64,000 nucleotides of DNA from Mucilaginibacter endophyticus (lineage in GTDB: Bacteria; Bacteroidota; Bacteroidia; Sphingobacteriales; Sphingobacteriaceae). Of the stretch, positions 7,747 through 16,572 are shown one piece after another (position 1 is the stretch's first letter; each line of letters starts with the position of its first letter). The position numbers were made by a program, and so were the translations under genes. Below the pieces are notes generated by a model. The model was not told where the DNA came from and did no database searches. It saw nothing but the letters and a program-made list of their open reading frames with translations. Location: positions 62,001 through 126,000 of the forward strand of contig NZ_QPCG01000006.1 in NCBI RefSeq assembly GCF_003351025.1, read 5' to 3'.

Positions 7747-9720
7747 TTATTTCTTCAGATACTTATTATACCAATCCACATAACGCTGCAGCCTGTCAAC
7801 CTGGTAACTTGGCTTGGTAAGGCCGTGAAACTGGTTAGGATACAGTATTAATTCGGTTGGAATGCCTTGAGTACGCAAAGCTTCATACATCTGCTCACTA
7901 CCGATTGTTGGCACATTAAAATCCCGCAGACCTGACATAAACATTACCGGTGTTTTTATTTTATCGGCATGAAAAAACGGATACGAGATCTGGATCCACT
8001 TATCGGCATTTTTCCATGGTACACCTATTTCATTTTCATATTGTAACACGTACTGGTCGCTCCCATAAACCGAAAGTTGCAGGGCGCTGCCCGCGCCGCT
8101 TGCCGCGGCTTTAAAGCGGGTGTCAGACGCGATGGTATAATCAGTCAGGATACCGCCGTAACTCCAGCCCCCAATGCCCAATTTATCGGGATTGGCAATG
8201 CTCAATTTCTCCAGTTCGTCAACAGCCCCAAGCAAATCTTTAACTTCCTTATTACCCCAATCGGCATAAATGGCTTTACAATAATCAAGGCCACGGCCGT
8301 TACTACCCCGATAATTTACAGCCGCTACGGCGTATCCTGCCGCGGCAAGTGTTTGCCGCGTAGCATCAAACCCGAACTCGTCCTGCCCTACCGGTCCACC
8401 ATGAATGAACAGGATCAAAGGGTATTTCTTGTTAGGAACGCTATCAGGCGTTAAAACAATGCCCGATACCTTTGTGCCGTCAGAGCTTGTTGATTCAAAG
8501 CCTTTGGCATAAGCCAGTTGTACGGTATTTAACCAGGCATCATGATGAAATGTTAGCCTGCGCAGCTTTTTATCCTCCAAGGCAAATAGCTCCGCGGGTG
8601 TGTACGGATCGGTCTTCTGTACTATCCAGTTACCCGAAAGATTGGTAGCGATATCGTTAAAAACATAATCTCCTTTATTTATGGTAGTGATTTTACCATT
8701 GTTGATATTGATGTTGGCCAGGTAGCGTGTACGATCATCGGTTACAATAAATACGATATTTTTACTGTCTTTAGTCCAGATTTGCGCCGCAGCCGGGCGA
8801 TCAAGCTGCAGGGTAAGCGGTTTGTTATTTTGGCCAACAACATCCATTATACATACCACGCTTTGATCGTACATCATATAATCAGCATCGCTGGTTGAGC
8901 GCAGATAGGAAATATATCTGCCATCGGGGCTCCATTGCGGGTTGCCGTCCCTTCCTTTCCAGGTGGTGAGTTGCAGCATGCTGGCGCCAGGTCGGGCATC
9001 AATGGTAAAAATATCAGTGTTTTGGTTTTTATCCGGATCGGCACTGCGGTTACTTACAAAAGCGATGGTCTTGCTATCAGGCGACCATACCGGCGAACTC
9101 TCGTCTTTATTACCGCTGGTAAGTGTATCCAGCTTTTTAGTAGCAACATCAATTAAATACAGGTGGCTATGCAAATTTTGAAGGTATCCAACTATATCCT
9201 GCTTAAAATGATAACGGTCTATCACTATAGGCTTAGGCGTTTTAGGCTCTTCCTTACCCTTATTTTCAGGGTCGCCAATTACCATTACCAAACGTTTACC
9301 ATCAGGGCTCCAGGCATAATCGCTCAGATCGCCTTTAATATTGGTTAGCTTGGCGCCCTCACCGCCACGGCGGTCGATCAGCCAAACCTGCGAACCTGTT
9401 TTTGAATCGCGCGAGGAGAGAAATGACAAATATTTACCATCCGGGCTCCAGCGCGGTGATGAAGCCGCTTCGTCGCCATGTGTTAGCTGGATGGATTCCT
9501 TGCCATCAAAACTCTGCATCCATAAATGAGATACCCTCCGATCTTTCGCCGTATCCACATCCGAAACGCTATAGGCAACCCATTTACCATCGGGCGACAA
9601 CTGAGGGTCGCTAACCGTGGGAATACGATAAACATCAGCAGGCTTTAAAGGATTTTTTTGTTGGGCGGACGCGTTGAAAGCAACTGAAAGCGTGATAATT
9701 GCAAGTAAGGCTCGCTTCAT
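7747..9720 (-). CDS. Secreted S9 family peptidase (prolyl oligopeptidase/DPP type), copy 2
   Basis: This 657-residue paralogue of the downstream peptidase has a signal peptide (MKRALLAIITLSVAFNASAQ), the same propeller with SPDGK/WSPD units, and an intact catalytic set: Ser in GGWSYGG, Asp in GLRDFNVPT and His in NQFHGL. Long blocks are nearly identical to copy 1, including AVAAVNYRGS and ADWGNKEVKDLLGAVDEL, so the pair arose by tandem duplication. Copy 2 ends naturally at KYLKK. Both would act in the periplasm on peptides, probably in protein or peptide nutrition; exact specificity is unknown. Confidence 0.95.
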   Translation of the reverse strand: MKRALLAIITLSVAFNASAQQKNPLKPADVYRIPTVSDPQLSPDGKWVAYSVSDVDTAKDRRVSHLWMQSFDGKESIQLTHGDEAASSPRWSPDGKYLSFLSSRDSKTGSQVWLIDRRGGEGAKLTNIKGDLSDYAWSPDGKRLVMVIGDPENKGKEEPKTPKPIVIDRYHFKQDIVGYLQNLHSHLYLIDVATKKLDTLTSGNKDESSPVWSPDSKTIAFVSNRSADPDKNQNTDIFTIDARPGASMLQLTTWKGRDGNPQWSPDGRYISYLRSTSDADYMMYDQSVVCIMDVVGQNNKPLTLQLDRPAAAQIWTKDSKNIVFIVTDDRTRYLANININNGKITTINKGDYVFNDIATNLSGNWIVQKTDPYTPAELFALEDKKLRRLTFHHDAWLNTVQLAYAKGFESTSSDGTKVSGIVLTPDSVPNKKYPLILFIHGGPVGQDEFGFDATRQTLAAAGYAVAAVNYRGSNGRGLDYCKAIYADWGNKEVKDLLGAVDELEKLSIANPDKLGIGGWSYGGILTDYTIASDTRFKAAASGAGSALQLSVYGSDQYVLQYENEIGVPWKNADKWIQISYPFFHADKIKTPVMFMSGLRDFNVPTIGSEQMYEALRTQGIPTELILYPNQFHGLTKPSYQVDRLQRYVDWYNKYLKK

Positions 9721-9856
9721 AAATGATGTATTTGATAGAGCTCGTAATTTACTAAAAGAACCTCGATTTTAGGGTTAAAAGGATTGCCATGGTTTTGTTA
9801 TAAAATTTTGGCACATTTTAGAAGTATTTGCAATTCTGAAAGGAATGGCGTTTCCG

Positions 9857-9887
9857 AAAGATCCTCCACTATCTCTCATGATGACAA
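9857..9887. repeat. Short dispersed repeat (family R5)
   Basis: AAAGATCCTCCACTATCTCT followed by CATGATGACA is closely similar to 30619-30650 (GAAGATCCTTTGCTATCGCT followed by CAGGATGACA). It lies in the divergent spacer between the S9 and radical SAM genes. Confidence 0.55.
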
Positions 9888-9940
9888 AGCTCTTTTAATA
9901 AATAATTAATCCCCTATCCAAACTGATCGATATTTCCACT

Positions 9941-9969
9941 TTGAATTTCTAATTTTATCATTAACTTTG
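9941..9969 (+). promoter_or_regulatory. Promoter of the radical SAM gene
   Basis: TTG at 9941-9943, an 18-bp spacer and TAACTTTG at 9962-9969 match the Bacteroidota primary-sigma promoter (TTG, 17-20 bp, TAnnTTTG). The start codon is 31 bp downstream. Confidence 0.6.
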
Positions 9970-10000
9970 AAATACAAAGTACTTTTAAATATCAAAAACA

Positions 10001-11443
10001 ATGAAAGTAAAATTGATCCTGCCAGCCTTAACCGAAGCCGAAAGTCCTTTTTGGCGCCCGATAAAATATTCACTTTTCCCGCCCTTGGGGTTGGCGACAC
10101 TTGCGGCCTATCTATCGCCCGATGATGAGATCGACTTACAGGATCAGCACGTAGAAAAACTCAACCTTACTGATCATCCTCATCTTGTAATTATACAGGT
10201 ATATATAACCAATGCCTACCGGGCTTATAAAATAGCCGATCATTACCGGGCAAAAGGATCGTACGTTATTTTGGGAGGTTTACATGTTACCTCATTACCG
10301 CTGGAAGCGGCGCCACATGCCGATAGCATATTTATCGGTCCGGGTGAGGATACTTTCCCTAAATTTTTAATAGATTTTAAGAATGGTTGTCCGCAAAAAA
10401 TATATCGGTCTACCATCCGAACCCTTGAACGAGTCCCACCAATTCGCCGCGACCTTATCAAGAGACATTTATACCTGGTACCTAATTCAATAGTAGTAAC
10501 ACGTGGCTGTCCGCACCATTGCAGCTTTTGTTATAAAGACGCCTTTTTTGAGGGCGGCCGCACTTTTTATACACAGGAAGTTGATGATGCCCTTGCCGAA
10601 ATTGACCGTTTGCCAGGTAAACATTTATATTTTTTGGATGATCACCTGCTTGGCAACACAAAATTCGCTTCGGCACTTTTTAGCGGTATGAAGGGCATGA
10701 ACCGCGTTTTTCAGGGAGCTGCTACCGTCGATTCGATATTACGTGGAAACTTAATTGAACAGGCCGCCGAAGCCGGATTACGTAGCTTATTTGTCGGTTT
10801 TGAAACGTTTTCTCCACAAAACCTTAAACAAAGTAATAAAAAGCAAAATCTTGAAAAAGACTATATTAAGGCAGTTAACCGCCTGCATAGCCTGGGCATA
10901 ATGATTAACGGAAGCTTTGTTTTTGGATTAGATGATGACGACAAAGATGTATTTAAACGTACGGTGGACTGGGGTGTAAAGCATTCCATCACAACGTCAA
11001 CCTATCATGTGCTTACACCATACCCCGGCACCGAGCTATTTAACAGCATGGAACGCCAGGGCCGGATGCTCACAAAAAACTGGGATTTATATGATACCCG
11101 GAAGGTTGTATATCAAACGATAGGTTTAACCGCGCAGGAACTGGAAGATGGCTATTGGTGGGCGTATAAGGAGTTTTATAAATGGAATAATATTCTTAAA
11201 GCCAGCATGCACCATGAATCGCACCTGCATAAGCTGAAACATTTCTTTTACGCTGGTGGATGGAAGAAATTTGAACCGGTATGGAACTTCCTGATCAAAA
11301 CCAAAAGCCTGAATAACACACTACCTGCGCTGGAAACGGTGTTGACTAAGATAAATTTTGGTAAACGAAGGGGTAATGCTATTCCTGATATGGCCGATTT
11401 GCCTATTCGACCTTTGCACGTTCAAGCGTCCACGCTTGAATGA
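10001..11443 (+). CDS. B12-binding domain radical SAM protein
   Basis: This 480-residue protein has the usual two-part layout. The N-terminal half (about 1-140) looks like a cobalamin-binding Rossmann domain (LGLATLAAYL, YVILGGLHVTSLP, IFIGPGEDTFP). The radical SAM core holds the 4Fe-4S motif CPHHCSFC (Cys-x3-Cys-x2-Cys) after VVTRG, followed by LYFLDDHLLGN, FVGFETFSPQN and GSFVFGLDDDD. Such enzymes carry out methylations or rearrangements, but the substrate is not readable here. The last six residues (QASTLE) lie inside a palindromic repeat, so the original C-terminus may have differed. Confidence 0.92.
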   Translation: MKVKLILPALTEAESPFWRPIKYSLFPPLGLATLAAYLSPDDEIDLQDQHVEKLNLTDHPHLVIIQVYITNAYRAYKIADHYRAKGSYVILGGLHVTSLPLEAAPHADSIFIGPGEDTFPKFLIDFKNGCPQKIYRSTIRTLERVPPIRRDLIKRHLYLVPNSIVVTRGCPHHCSFCYKDAFFEGGRTFYTQEVDDALAEIDRLPGKHLYFLDDHLLGNTKFASALFSGMKGMNRVFQGAATVDSILRGNLIEQAAEAGLRSLFVGFETFSPQNLKQSNKKQNLEKDYIKAVNRLHSLGIMINGSFVFGLDDDDKDVFKRTVDWGVKHSITTSTYHVLTPYPGTELFNSMERQGRMLTKNWDLYDTRKVVYQTIGLTAQELEDGYWWAYKEFYKWNNILKASMHHESHLHKLKHFFYAGGWKKFEPVWNFLIKTKSLNNTLPALETVLTKINFGKRRGNAIPDMADLPIRPLHVQASTLE

Positions 11444-11540
11444 TTTTTAAGATAAGCGTCCACGCTTACTATTTTAAATAGTTGTTTTTCGTAAGCGTGG
11501 ACGCTTACTTTTTATATGGTTCAAGCGTGGACGCTTGAAC
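11420..11540. repeat. Cluster of four nested palindromes (R6)
   Basis: The core AAGCGTCCACGCTT occurs twice (11421-11440 and 11453-11468) and its reverse complement AAGCGTGGACGCTT twice (11492-11507 and 11520-11539). The outer pair is extended to TTCAAGCG..CGCTTGAA and the inner pair to TAAGCG..CGCTTA. Each unit is a hairpin by itself, and the set also folds as two nested long stems. It covers the stop codon of the radical SAM gene and ends 15 bp from the pyrF stop, so it could act as a bidirectional terminator. Confidence 0.9.
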
Positions 11541-11554
11541 CTGCCTCCTTATGG

Positions 11555-12388
11555 TTATATCACCCCTGCCTTTTCTAACTCAACCTGCATTTGTTGTTGC
11601 AGGCTAAGCGCTTCGGCACGGGCGGCATCGGCAAAATCTTCGCCGTTACTTGCGTACAGGATGGAGCGGGATGAGTTTACCAAAAGACCGCATTCTTTGG
11701 TAATACCGTATTTACAAACCTCTTCCAGGCTGCCCCCCTGTGCTCCTACTCCTGGCACCAGTAAAAAGTTATCGGGAGCATATGCACGAATGTTGGTAAA
11801 CTCGGTACTTTTTGTAGCCCCTACTACATACATGATCCTATCGGCACCGGCCCAGGTATTGGCTTTTTTAATAACATTTTCATATAAATATCCATCTCCG
11901 GTTTCCAGGTACTGAAAATCCTTGCTACCTACAGATGAGGTAAGCGCCAGAATAATTACCCATTTGCCCTCATATGCCAGGTATGGCGTAACACTATCAT
12001 TACCCATATATGGTGTAATGGTGATAGCATCAAAGCTCATCCCGCCCGATTGTTCATCGAAAAACGCTTTGGCATATTTATCGGACGTATTGCCGATATC
12101 ACCGCGTTTAGCGTCGATGATGCTTAAACAATCTTTCGGCAGGTATTTATAAGTATCAATTAATGCCTGTAAGCCTTTAATACCATAAGCCTCATAAAAG
12201 GCGGCGTTAGGCTTATAGGCCACGCACAAATCCTGTGTGGCATCAATAATACGTTTGTTAAATTCAAGTATAGGATCAGGGTATGATCTTAAAAATTCAG
12301 GGATCTTATTAATATCGGGATCAAGCCCAACACATAAAAACGATTTCTTTTTTTTGATCTGTTCAATTAACTCCTGGCGAGACATCAT
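11555..12388 (-). CDS. pyrF: Orotidine 5'-phosphate decarboxylase
   Basis: PyrF converts OMP to UMP, the last step of de novo pyrimidine synthesis. The 277-residue length and the motif [11 protein letters not shown] (the catalytic Asp-Lys-Asp region) match the longer type 2 family. Other matching parts are [12 protein letters not shown] near the N-terminus, AITITPYMG, and VPGVGAQGG near the phosphate-binding C-terminal end. The gene starts MMS, so either ATG (12388 or 12385) may be used. It is transcribed away from rho, with a 363-bp divergent spacer. Confidence 0.96.
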   Translation of the reverse strand: MMSRQELIEQIKKKKSFLCVGLDPDINKIPEFLRSYPDPILEFNKRIIDATQDLCVAYKPNAAFYEAYGIKGLQALIDTYKYLPKDCLSIIDAKRGDIGNTSDKYAKAFFDEQSGGMSFDAITITPYMGNDSVTPYLAYEGKWVIILALTSSVGSKDFQYLETGDGYLYENVIKKANTWAGADRIMYVVGATKSTEFTNIRAYAPDNFLLVPGVGAQGGSLEEVCKYGITKECGLLVNSSRSILYASNGEDFADAARAEALSLQQQMQVELEKAGVI

Positions 12389-12751
12389 CAGCTGCTGAAT
12401 AATATTTTAATTGTCAAAAAAACTAAAAATTTGGCTTATGTGTTCTTATATAGGTGATATTTATTTAATTAATTTGAAATTAAAGAATAATTGTTTACAC
12501 TTGCATCGTTTTCCATTGAATTTTTCTTGCACTAAAGAAACAATTTAAATCACCACGCTTTTTATTATCACTTTTATATAATACTTGCATGGGTTTGGAT
12601 GTTTTACTAAAACAAGGTTTCAAGATCAATTTCTTTCAATTATAGCCTCATATGTTTCAACATGTGGTCAAGCTTTAACACTTGCTTAGAAATTTTTGCC
12701 GTTTGAAAACAACTTACAATTAAAAAATCCCATTGAACTATAATTCATATC
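12389..12751. promoter_or_regulatory. Divergent spacer pyrF/rho, long rho leader
   Basis: This 363-bp AT-rich gap has no ORF I can support. It carries three similar ACTTGC-containing strings (near 12498, 12577 and 12681), of which TACACTTG is one mismatch from the -7 consensus. Rho genes elsewhere are autoregulated by attenuation in a long leader, and this spacer is long enough for that; the mechanism here is inferred. Confidence 0.45.
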
Positions 12752-14392
12752 ATGTCTGATAAAATTGAATTGAACGACAAACTCGTTTCTGAGTTGCGCG
12801 AAATTGCCAGAAATTTAGGTATTGCTGAGGCCGACGAACTACGTAAAGCTCAGCTTGTTGCCCGCATTATTGAACAACAACAGCTTATTGAAGCCGCCAG
12901 GGCCCAGCAAAATCTTGTTGAATCAAATTATACTCCAACTCCAGTTCCGGGTGAAGAACCTGCAGAAACAGCAGAAAAACCACGTAAAAGAGCACGTGTT
13001 ATAAAAACCAAAGAGTCGGCAAAACCACGCGTTGAAGTTCCGTTGTTAGATGATGCTACTCTTTTTGATACACAGGATGATGAGCCGGTAGCAGATGAAT
13101 CAGAAAACGAAGTTCCGGTAGTAGCTGCCATTGAAACAGAAGCTCCGCAACCGGGCGAAGCACCGGCCAAAACGGAAGAAGTTGTTCCCGAAGCCCGTCC
13201 GCAAAAGTTTGAACGCAGGATCAACAGCAATAATCAAAACCAACAAAAAGCGCAGGAACCGCCAATTAATCTCGACTTTGATAATGTAATTGTAAACGAA
13301 GGTGTTTTAGAAATTATGCCTGATGGTTATGGTTTCCTTCGTTCATCTGATTATAACTACCTCACTTCTCCCGACGATATTTACGTATCGCAATCACAGA
13401 TAAAATTATTTGGTCTTAAAACAGGAGATACCGTTCGCGGAAGCATCCGTCCGCCAAAAGAAGGCGAAAAATACTTCCCGTTGGTACGTGTTGAAGCCAT
13501 TAACGGCCGTATCCCGGCAGAAGTGCGTGACCGTGTTCCGTTTGACCACTTAACCCCATTGTTCCCATCTGAAAAGCTGAGCCTGTTCACCGATCCGAAC
13601 AATTATTCAACCCGCATTATGGACCTGTTCTCGCCTATTGGTAAAGGCCAGCGTGGTTTGATCGTGGCGCAGCCAAAAACAGGTAAAACCATGTTATTAA
13701 AGGATGTGGCCAATGCTATTGCAAAAAACCATCCGGAAGTATACCTTATTATATTACTGATAGACGAACGTCCGGAAGAGGTTACCGATATGGCCCGCAG
13801 CGTACGTGCCGAAGTTGTTTCATCAACCTTTGATGAGCCTGCTGAGCGTCACGTAAAAATTGCCAACATTGTACTTGAAAAAGCAAAACGTATGGTGGAG
13901 TGTGGTCACGACGTAGTAATTCTGCTTGATTCTATTACCCGTTTAGCCCGTGCTTATAATACTGTTGCCCCTGCATCAGGTAAAATATTATCAGGTGGTG
14001 TTGATGCCAACGCATTACACAAACCTAAACGTTTCTTTGGTGCTGCCCGTAATATTGAGGACGGTGGTTCATTAACTATCATCGCTACTGCACTTACCGA
14101 AACAGGCTCAAAAATGGACGAGGTTATTTTTGAGGAGTTTAAAGGTACCGGTAATATGGAGTTACAGCTTGATCGTAAATTATCAAACAAACGTATCTTC
14201 CCGGCTATCGATATTACTGCTTCAAGTACCCGCCGCGACGACTTACTGCTTGATCGTGAAACACTTCAACGTGTTTGGATCCTTCGCAACCACCTTGCCG
14301 ATATGAATTCGCAGGAATCAATGGAGTTTTTACAGGCTCAAATTAGGGGCACAAAAACTAACGAAGAATTTCTGATTTCGATGAATTCGTAA
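12752..14392 (+). CDS. rho: Transcription termination factor Rho
   Basis: Rho is the hexameric RNA-dependent ATPase that ends transcription. This 546-residue form has an N-terminal SAP-like Rho_N helix domain ([14 protein letters not shown]), then an acidic, low-complexity insertion of roughly 120 residues rich in Glu, Pro and Ala, then the cold-shock-like RNA-binding domain ([16 protein letters not shown]) and the ATPase core. The Walker A motif is AQPKTGKT (residues 306-313) and Walker B lies in [13 protein letters not shown]. The insertion makes it longer than E. coli Rho (419 residues), as in many Bacteroidota. Confidence 0.97.
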   Translation: MSDKIELNDKLVSELREIARNLGIAEADELRKAQLVARIIEQQQLIEAARAQQNLVESNYTPTPVPGEEPAETAEKPRKRARVIKTKESAKPRVEVPLLDDATLFDTQDDEPVADESENEVPVVAAIETEAPQPGEAPAKTEEVVPEARPQKFERRINSNNQNQQKAQEPPINLDFDNVIVNEGVLEIMPDGYGFLRSSDYNYLTSPDDIYVSQSQIKLFGLKTGDTVRGSIRPPKEGEKYFPLVRVEAINGRIPAEVRDRVPFDHLTPLFPSEKLSLFTDPNNYSTRIMDLFSPIGKGQRGLIVAQPKTGKTMLLKDVANAIAKNHPEVYLIILLIDERPEEVTDMARSVRAEVVSSTFDEPAERHVKIANIVLEKAKRMVECGHDVVILLDSITRLARAYNTVAPASGKILSGGVDANALHKPKRFFGAARNIEDGGSLTIIATALTETGSKMDEVIFEEFKGTGNMELQLDRKLSNKRIFPAIDITASSTRRDDLLLDRETLQRVWILRNHLADMNSQESMEFLQAQIRGTKTNEEFLISMNS

Positions 14393-14402
14393 TATTTTAG
14401 CG

Positions 14403-14449
14403 ATAATGAAGTTATAAGTAAAGTAGAATATTATTTGTAACTTCATTAT
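14403..14449 (+). terminator. Hairpin between rho and pssA
   Basis: 15-bp arms (14403-14417 and 14435-14449, one G.U pair) form a stable AT-rich hairpin. No clear T run follows, so termination is only possible. Confidence 0.4.
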
Positions 14450-14482
14450 TACTTAATAATTTCCTGATAATTTCATGGCGAA

Positions 14483-15205
14483 ATGAAGAGACGCGTTAAA
14501 AAACACCTCCCGAATGCTATTACCTGTGCCAACCTGTTTAGCGGCTGCATAGGAATTGTTTTCGCCTTTCAGGGTAACCTTGTAGTGGCAGCTTACGCCA
14601 TTTTTCTTAGTTCGATATTTGATTTTTTTGACGGTCTTGCATCAAGGGTTTTAAATTCTTACTCGTTTATAGGTAAAGATCTCGATTCATTGGCCGATAT
14701 GGTAAGCTTTGGCGTATTGCCTTCGGTTATTATGTATGAGCTGTTTTTACAAGCGCCGCAAATAAACGGGGTGAGCCAGATATTAAATTTTGTCGCGTTT
14801 TTATTACCTGTATTTTCGGCATTGAGGTTGGCAAAATTCAATAACGATACCAGGCAATCAGATAGCTTTATAGGTTTACCAACACCGGCAAACGCCATAT
14901 TAATAGCTTCATTACCTTTAATAGTACAGCAATATGATGCGTTGGCGCATTATATACTAAACCCTTACTTCCTTACAGTTTTGGTACTGGTAATGTGCTC
15001 CCTGTTGGTATCCGAAATACCGTTAATGTCGCTTAAATTTAAGAACCGCGACTTTAACAAAAACATTTTCCGGTATTTACTACTCTTGTTTTCGGCGATA
15101 CTCATACTATTTTTTAAATTTGTGGCCGTTCCGGTGGTTATATTTATTTATATCACCTTATCCCTGATTCAAACAAAACTCACAAATGACAAAGTTCCAG
15201 GCTGA
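14483..15205 (+). CDS. pssA: CDP-diacylglycerol-serine O-phosphatidyltransferase
   Basis: PssA makes phosphatidylserine, the precursor of phosphatidylethanolamine, at the inner membrane. The 240-residue protein has several hydrophobic segments and the CDP-alcohol phosphatidyltransferase motif at residues 50-72: DG-LA-SR, then Gly64, Asp68 and Asp72 at the correct spacing. The usual Ala before Arg is Ser here, a mild change. The start of purS lies 20 bp inside the end of this gene, so the two are translationally coupled. Confidence 0.94.
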   Translation: MKRRVKKHLPNAITCANLFSGCIGIVFAFQGNLVVAAYAIFLSSIFDFFDGLASRVLNSYSFIGKDLDSLADMVSFGVLPSVIMYELFLQAPQINGVSQILNFVAFLLPVFSALRLAKFNNDTRQSDSFIGLPTPANAILIASLPLIVQQYDALAHYILNPYFLTVLVLVMCSLLVSEIPLMSLKFKNRDFNKNIFRYLLLLFSAILILFFKFVAVPVVIFIYITLSLIQTKLTNDKVPG

Positions 15206-15440
15206 AATCGAAGTAATGCCAAAAAAAGAAATACTTGACCCACAAGGAAAAGCAGTGACCGGCAGTATGAAAAATCTTGGCTTAACCGAAATTCATAACG
15301 TGCGCATTGGCAAACACATTACGCTTGAAATTGAAGCCGAGAATGCAGAAGTTGCAAGTGCTAAGGTTGACCAGGCCTGCAAAAGCCTGTTGGCTAACCT
15401 GATCATGGAAAGCTATACTTTTAAAATATCAGCCGTTTAA
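15186..15440 (+). CDS. purS: Phosphoribosylformylglycinamidine synthase subunit PurS
   Basis: This 84-residue protein matches the small PurS subunit, which links PurL and PurQ in the fourth step of purine synthesis. The pattern is typical: KFQAEIEVMPKKEILDPQGK, VRIGKHITLEIEAEN, and a final LLANLIMESYTFKI. It overlaps pssA by 20 bp and has no purL or purQ next to it. Bacteroidota may use a large PurL elsewhere in the genome, so whether PurS is required is open. Confidence 0.9.
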   Translation: MTKFQAEIEVMPKKEILDPQGKAVTGSMKNLGLTEIHNVRIGKHITLEIEAENAEVASAKVDQACKSLLANLIMESYTFKISAV

Positions 15441-15443
15441 GCT

Positions 15444-15604
15444 AAAGGCGAAGGGTAAAAGCTGAAAGGTTTTTTATTTTTCTAATCTCATTCAATAATT
15501 AAAACTTTTATAAAGTACAAAAGGCAAGTGGAAAAACCTCTTGCCTTTTGTATTTTATGATGATGGCGAAAACCTTTTACCTTTCGCCTTTATCCTTTCA
15601 CCTT
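15444..15604. repeat. Inverted low-complexity repeat around the purS terminator
   Basis: AAAGGCGAAGGGTAAAAG-type sequence (15444-15470) is mirrored by CCTTTTACCTTTCGCCTTT-type sequence (15567-15604). The same word appears at 22850-22878. Confidence 0.55.
15516..15552. terminator. Bidirectional terminator purS/Hpt gene
   Basis: Perfect 13-bp arms (15516-15528 and 15540-15552) with an 11-nt loop lie between convergent genes. Confidence 0.85.
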
Positions 15605-15980
15605 ATAAGTTCGCTTCCTTCTCGGCTTTAATTTCCTTTAAAGTGATCAGGTTGGCTGATACCATGCTGTTTACCTGGTTAAACTTTTCAAAAATTTCGG
15701 CGGGGTTTTGCCCACCGGCTTTGCAGGCCAGTTCAACTTCCTGAATAGTAGCCTGACTTATAGGCATACCGAAAAATCCAAGATTTGGTTTTAATTTATG
15801 TGCGGCCTGTGCGGCTAATGCCCAGTCCTGGTTATTCAACGCGTTGCTGATGGTGTTGAGTAGCTCGGGCGATTGCTCAAGGAACATCCCAATCGAGTCA
15901 ACAATAAAATCGTCGCTCCCGTCAGCAATCTCGTATAAAAAAGAAAGATCAAGATCCTGATCTGGTGAAATATCTGCCAT
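15603..15980 (-). CDS. Hpt domain phosphotransfer protein
   Basis: This is a single-domain histidine phosphotransfer protein of 125 residues starting at the ATG at 15980; an upstream in-frame TTG at 16004 is less likely. The phosphorylatable histidine is His61 in AAHKLKPNLGFFG, the typical Hpt helix motif. Such proteins relay phosphate between hybrid histidine kinases and response regulators. Its kinase partner is not in the window. It lies 16 bp downstream of folK on the same strand, probably in one transcript. Confidence 0.9.
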   Translation of the reverse strand: MADISPDQDLDLSFLYEIADGSDDFIVDSIGMFLEQSPELLNTISNALNNQDWALAAQAAHKLKPNLGFFGMPISQATIQEVELACKAGGQNPAEIFEKFNQVNSMVSANLITLKEIKAEKEANL

Positions 15981-15996
15981 TATAAAAGCTTTGTGT

Positions 15997-16485
15997 TTAT
16001 TCAAAAATATGTTTTTTTACGATTAAGTTATCCTTTAGTTCATCCTTTAGCTGCAAAATATTTTTTTTAAACACAGGATGAATAAAATCAGGCGCTATCT
16101 CGGCCAAGGGAATTAACGTAAAACTGCGTTTATACAATTCAGGATGTGGAACTACCAGGTTAAACTCGTGGATCACTTCATCGCCATAAAACAAAATATC
16201 AATATCAATAGTACGCGATCCCCACTTAACCTCCCGCTTGCGCCCCATCTCCAGTTCGATACCCAATATTTTTTCTAAAACATCCTGTGCCGAAAGCTCG
16301 GTTTGGAGCATCAGCACCTGGTTTAAATAGTCCGGCTCATCAGTTTTCCCCCACGATTGGGTTTCGTAAACCGATGATATCATTTTAACGGGCGCAATTT
16401 GGGACGAAATAGCTTCAATCGCTTGTTGCAGAAACAATTCGCGCTTACCGAGGTTACTCCCAAGTAGTAAAAAAACATCAATCAT
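15997..16485 (-). CDS. folK: 2-amino-4-hydroxy-6-hydroxymethyldihydropteridine pyrophosphokinase
   Basis: FolK (HPPK) transfers pyrophosphate from ATP to 6-hydroxymethyl-7,8-dihydropterin in folate synthesis. The 162-residue protein has the expected blocks: LLLGSNLGKRE at the N-terminus, SSVYETQSWG, the signature RTIDIDILFYGD, and VPHPELYKRSFTLIPLAEIAP. It is divergent from sppA, and folA/thyA of the same folate economy are at 40-41 kb. Confidence 0.96.
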   Translation of the reverse strand: MIDVFLLLGSNLGKRELFLQQAIEAISSQIAPVKMISSVYETQSWGKTDEPDYLNQVLMLQTELSAQDVLEKILGIELEMGRKREVKWGSRTIDIDILFYGDEVIHEFNLVVPHPELYKRSFTLIPLAEIAPDFIHPVFKKNILQLKDELKDNLIVKKHIFE

Positions 16486-16492
16486 GTTGTAA

Positions 16493-16546
16493 CAAATATA
16501 ATGGAAACCGCTCTTAGCATTATACGGTGCCTTATTACTAAGTTTG
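16493..16546. promoter_or_regulatory. Divergent -7 elements for folK and sppA
   Basis: TAAGTTTG at 16539-16546 faces sppA, and TATATTTG (complement of 16493-16500) faces folK. Both fit TAnnTTTG, but neither has a clear TTG at the -33 position. Confidence 0.4.
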
Positions 16547-16572
16547 CATAGTTAAAAAGATTTATAACATTA

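Noticed and set aside
8077-8454. 125-residue plus-strand ORF opposite the S9 peptidase gene
   Set aside because: Shadow of the conserved peptidase frame; the antisense frame carries no motif.
11420-11540. Possible CRISPR array
   Set aside because: Repeats are palindromes in alternating orientation with short, unequal spacers, and no cas genes are nearby.
15978-16004. Longer start for the Hpt protein at TTG 16004
   Set aside because: It would overlap folK by 8 bp and adds residues without family match; the ATG at 15980 fits better.
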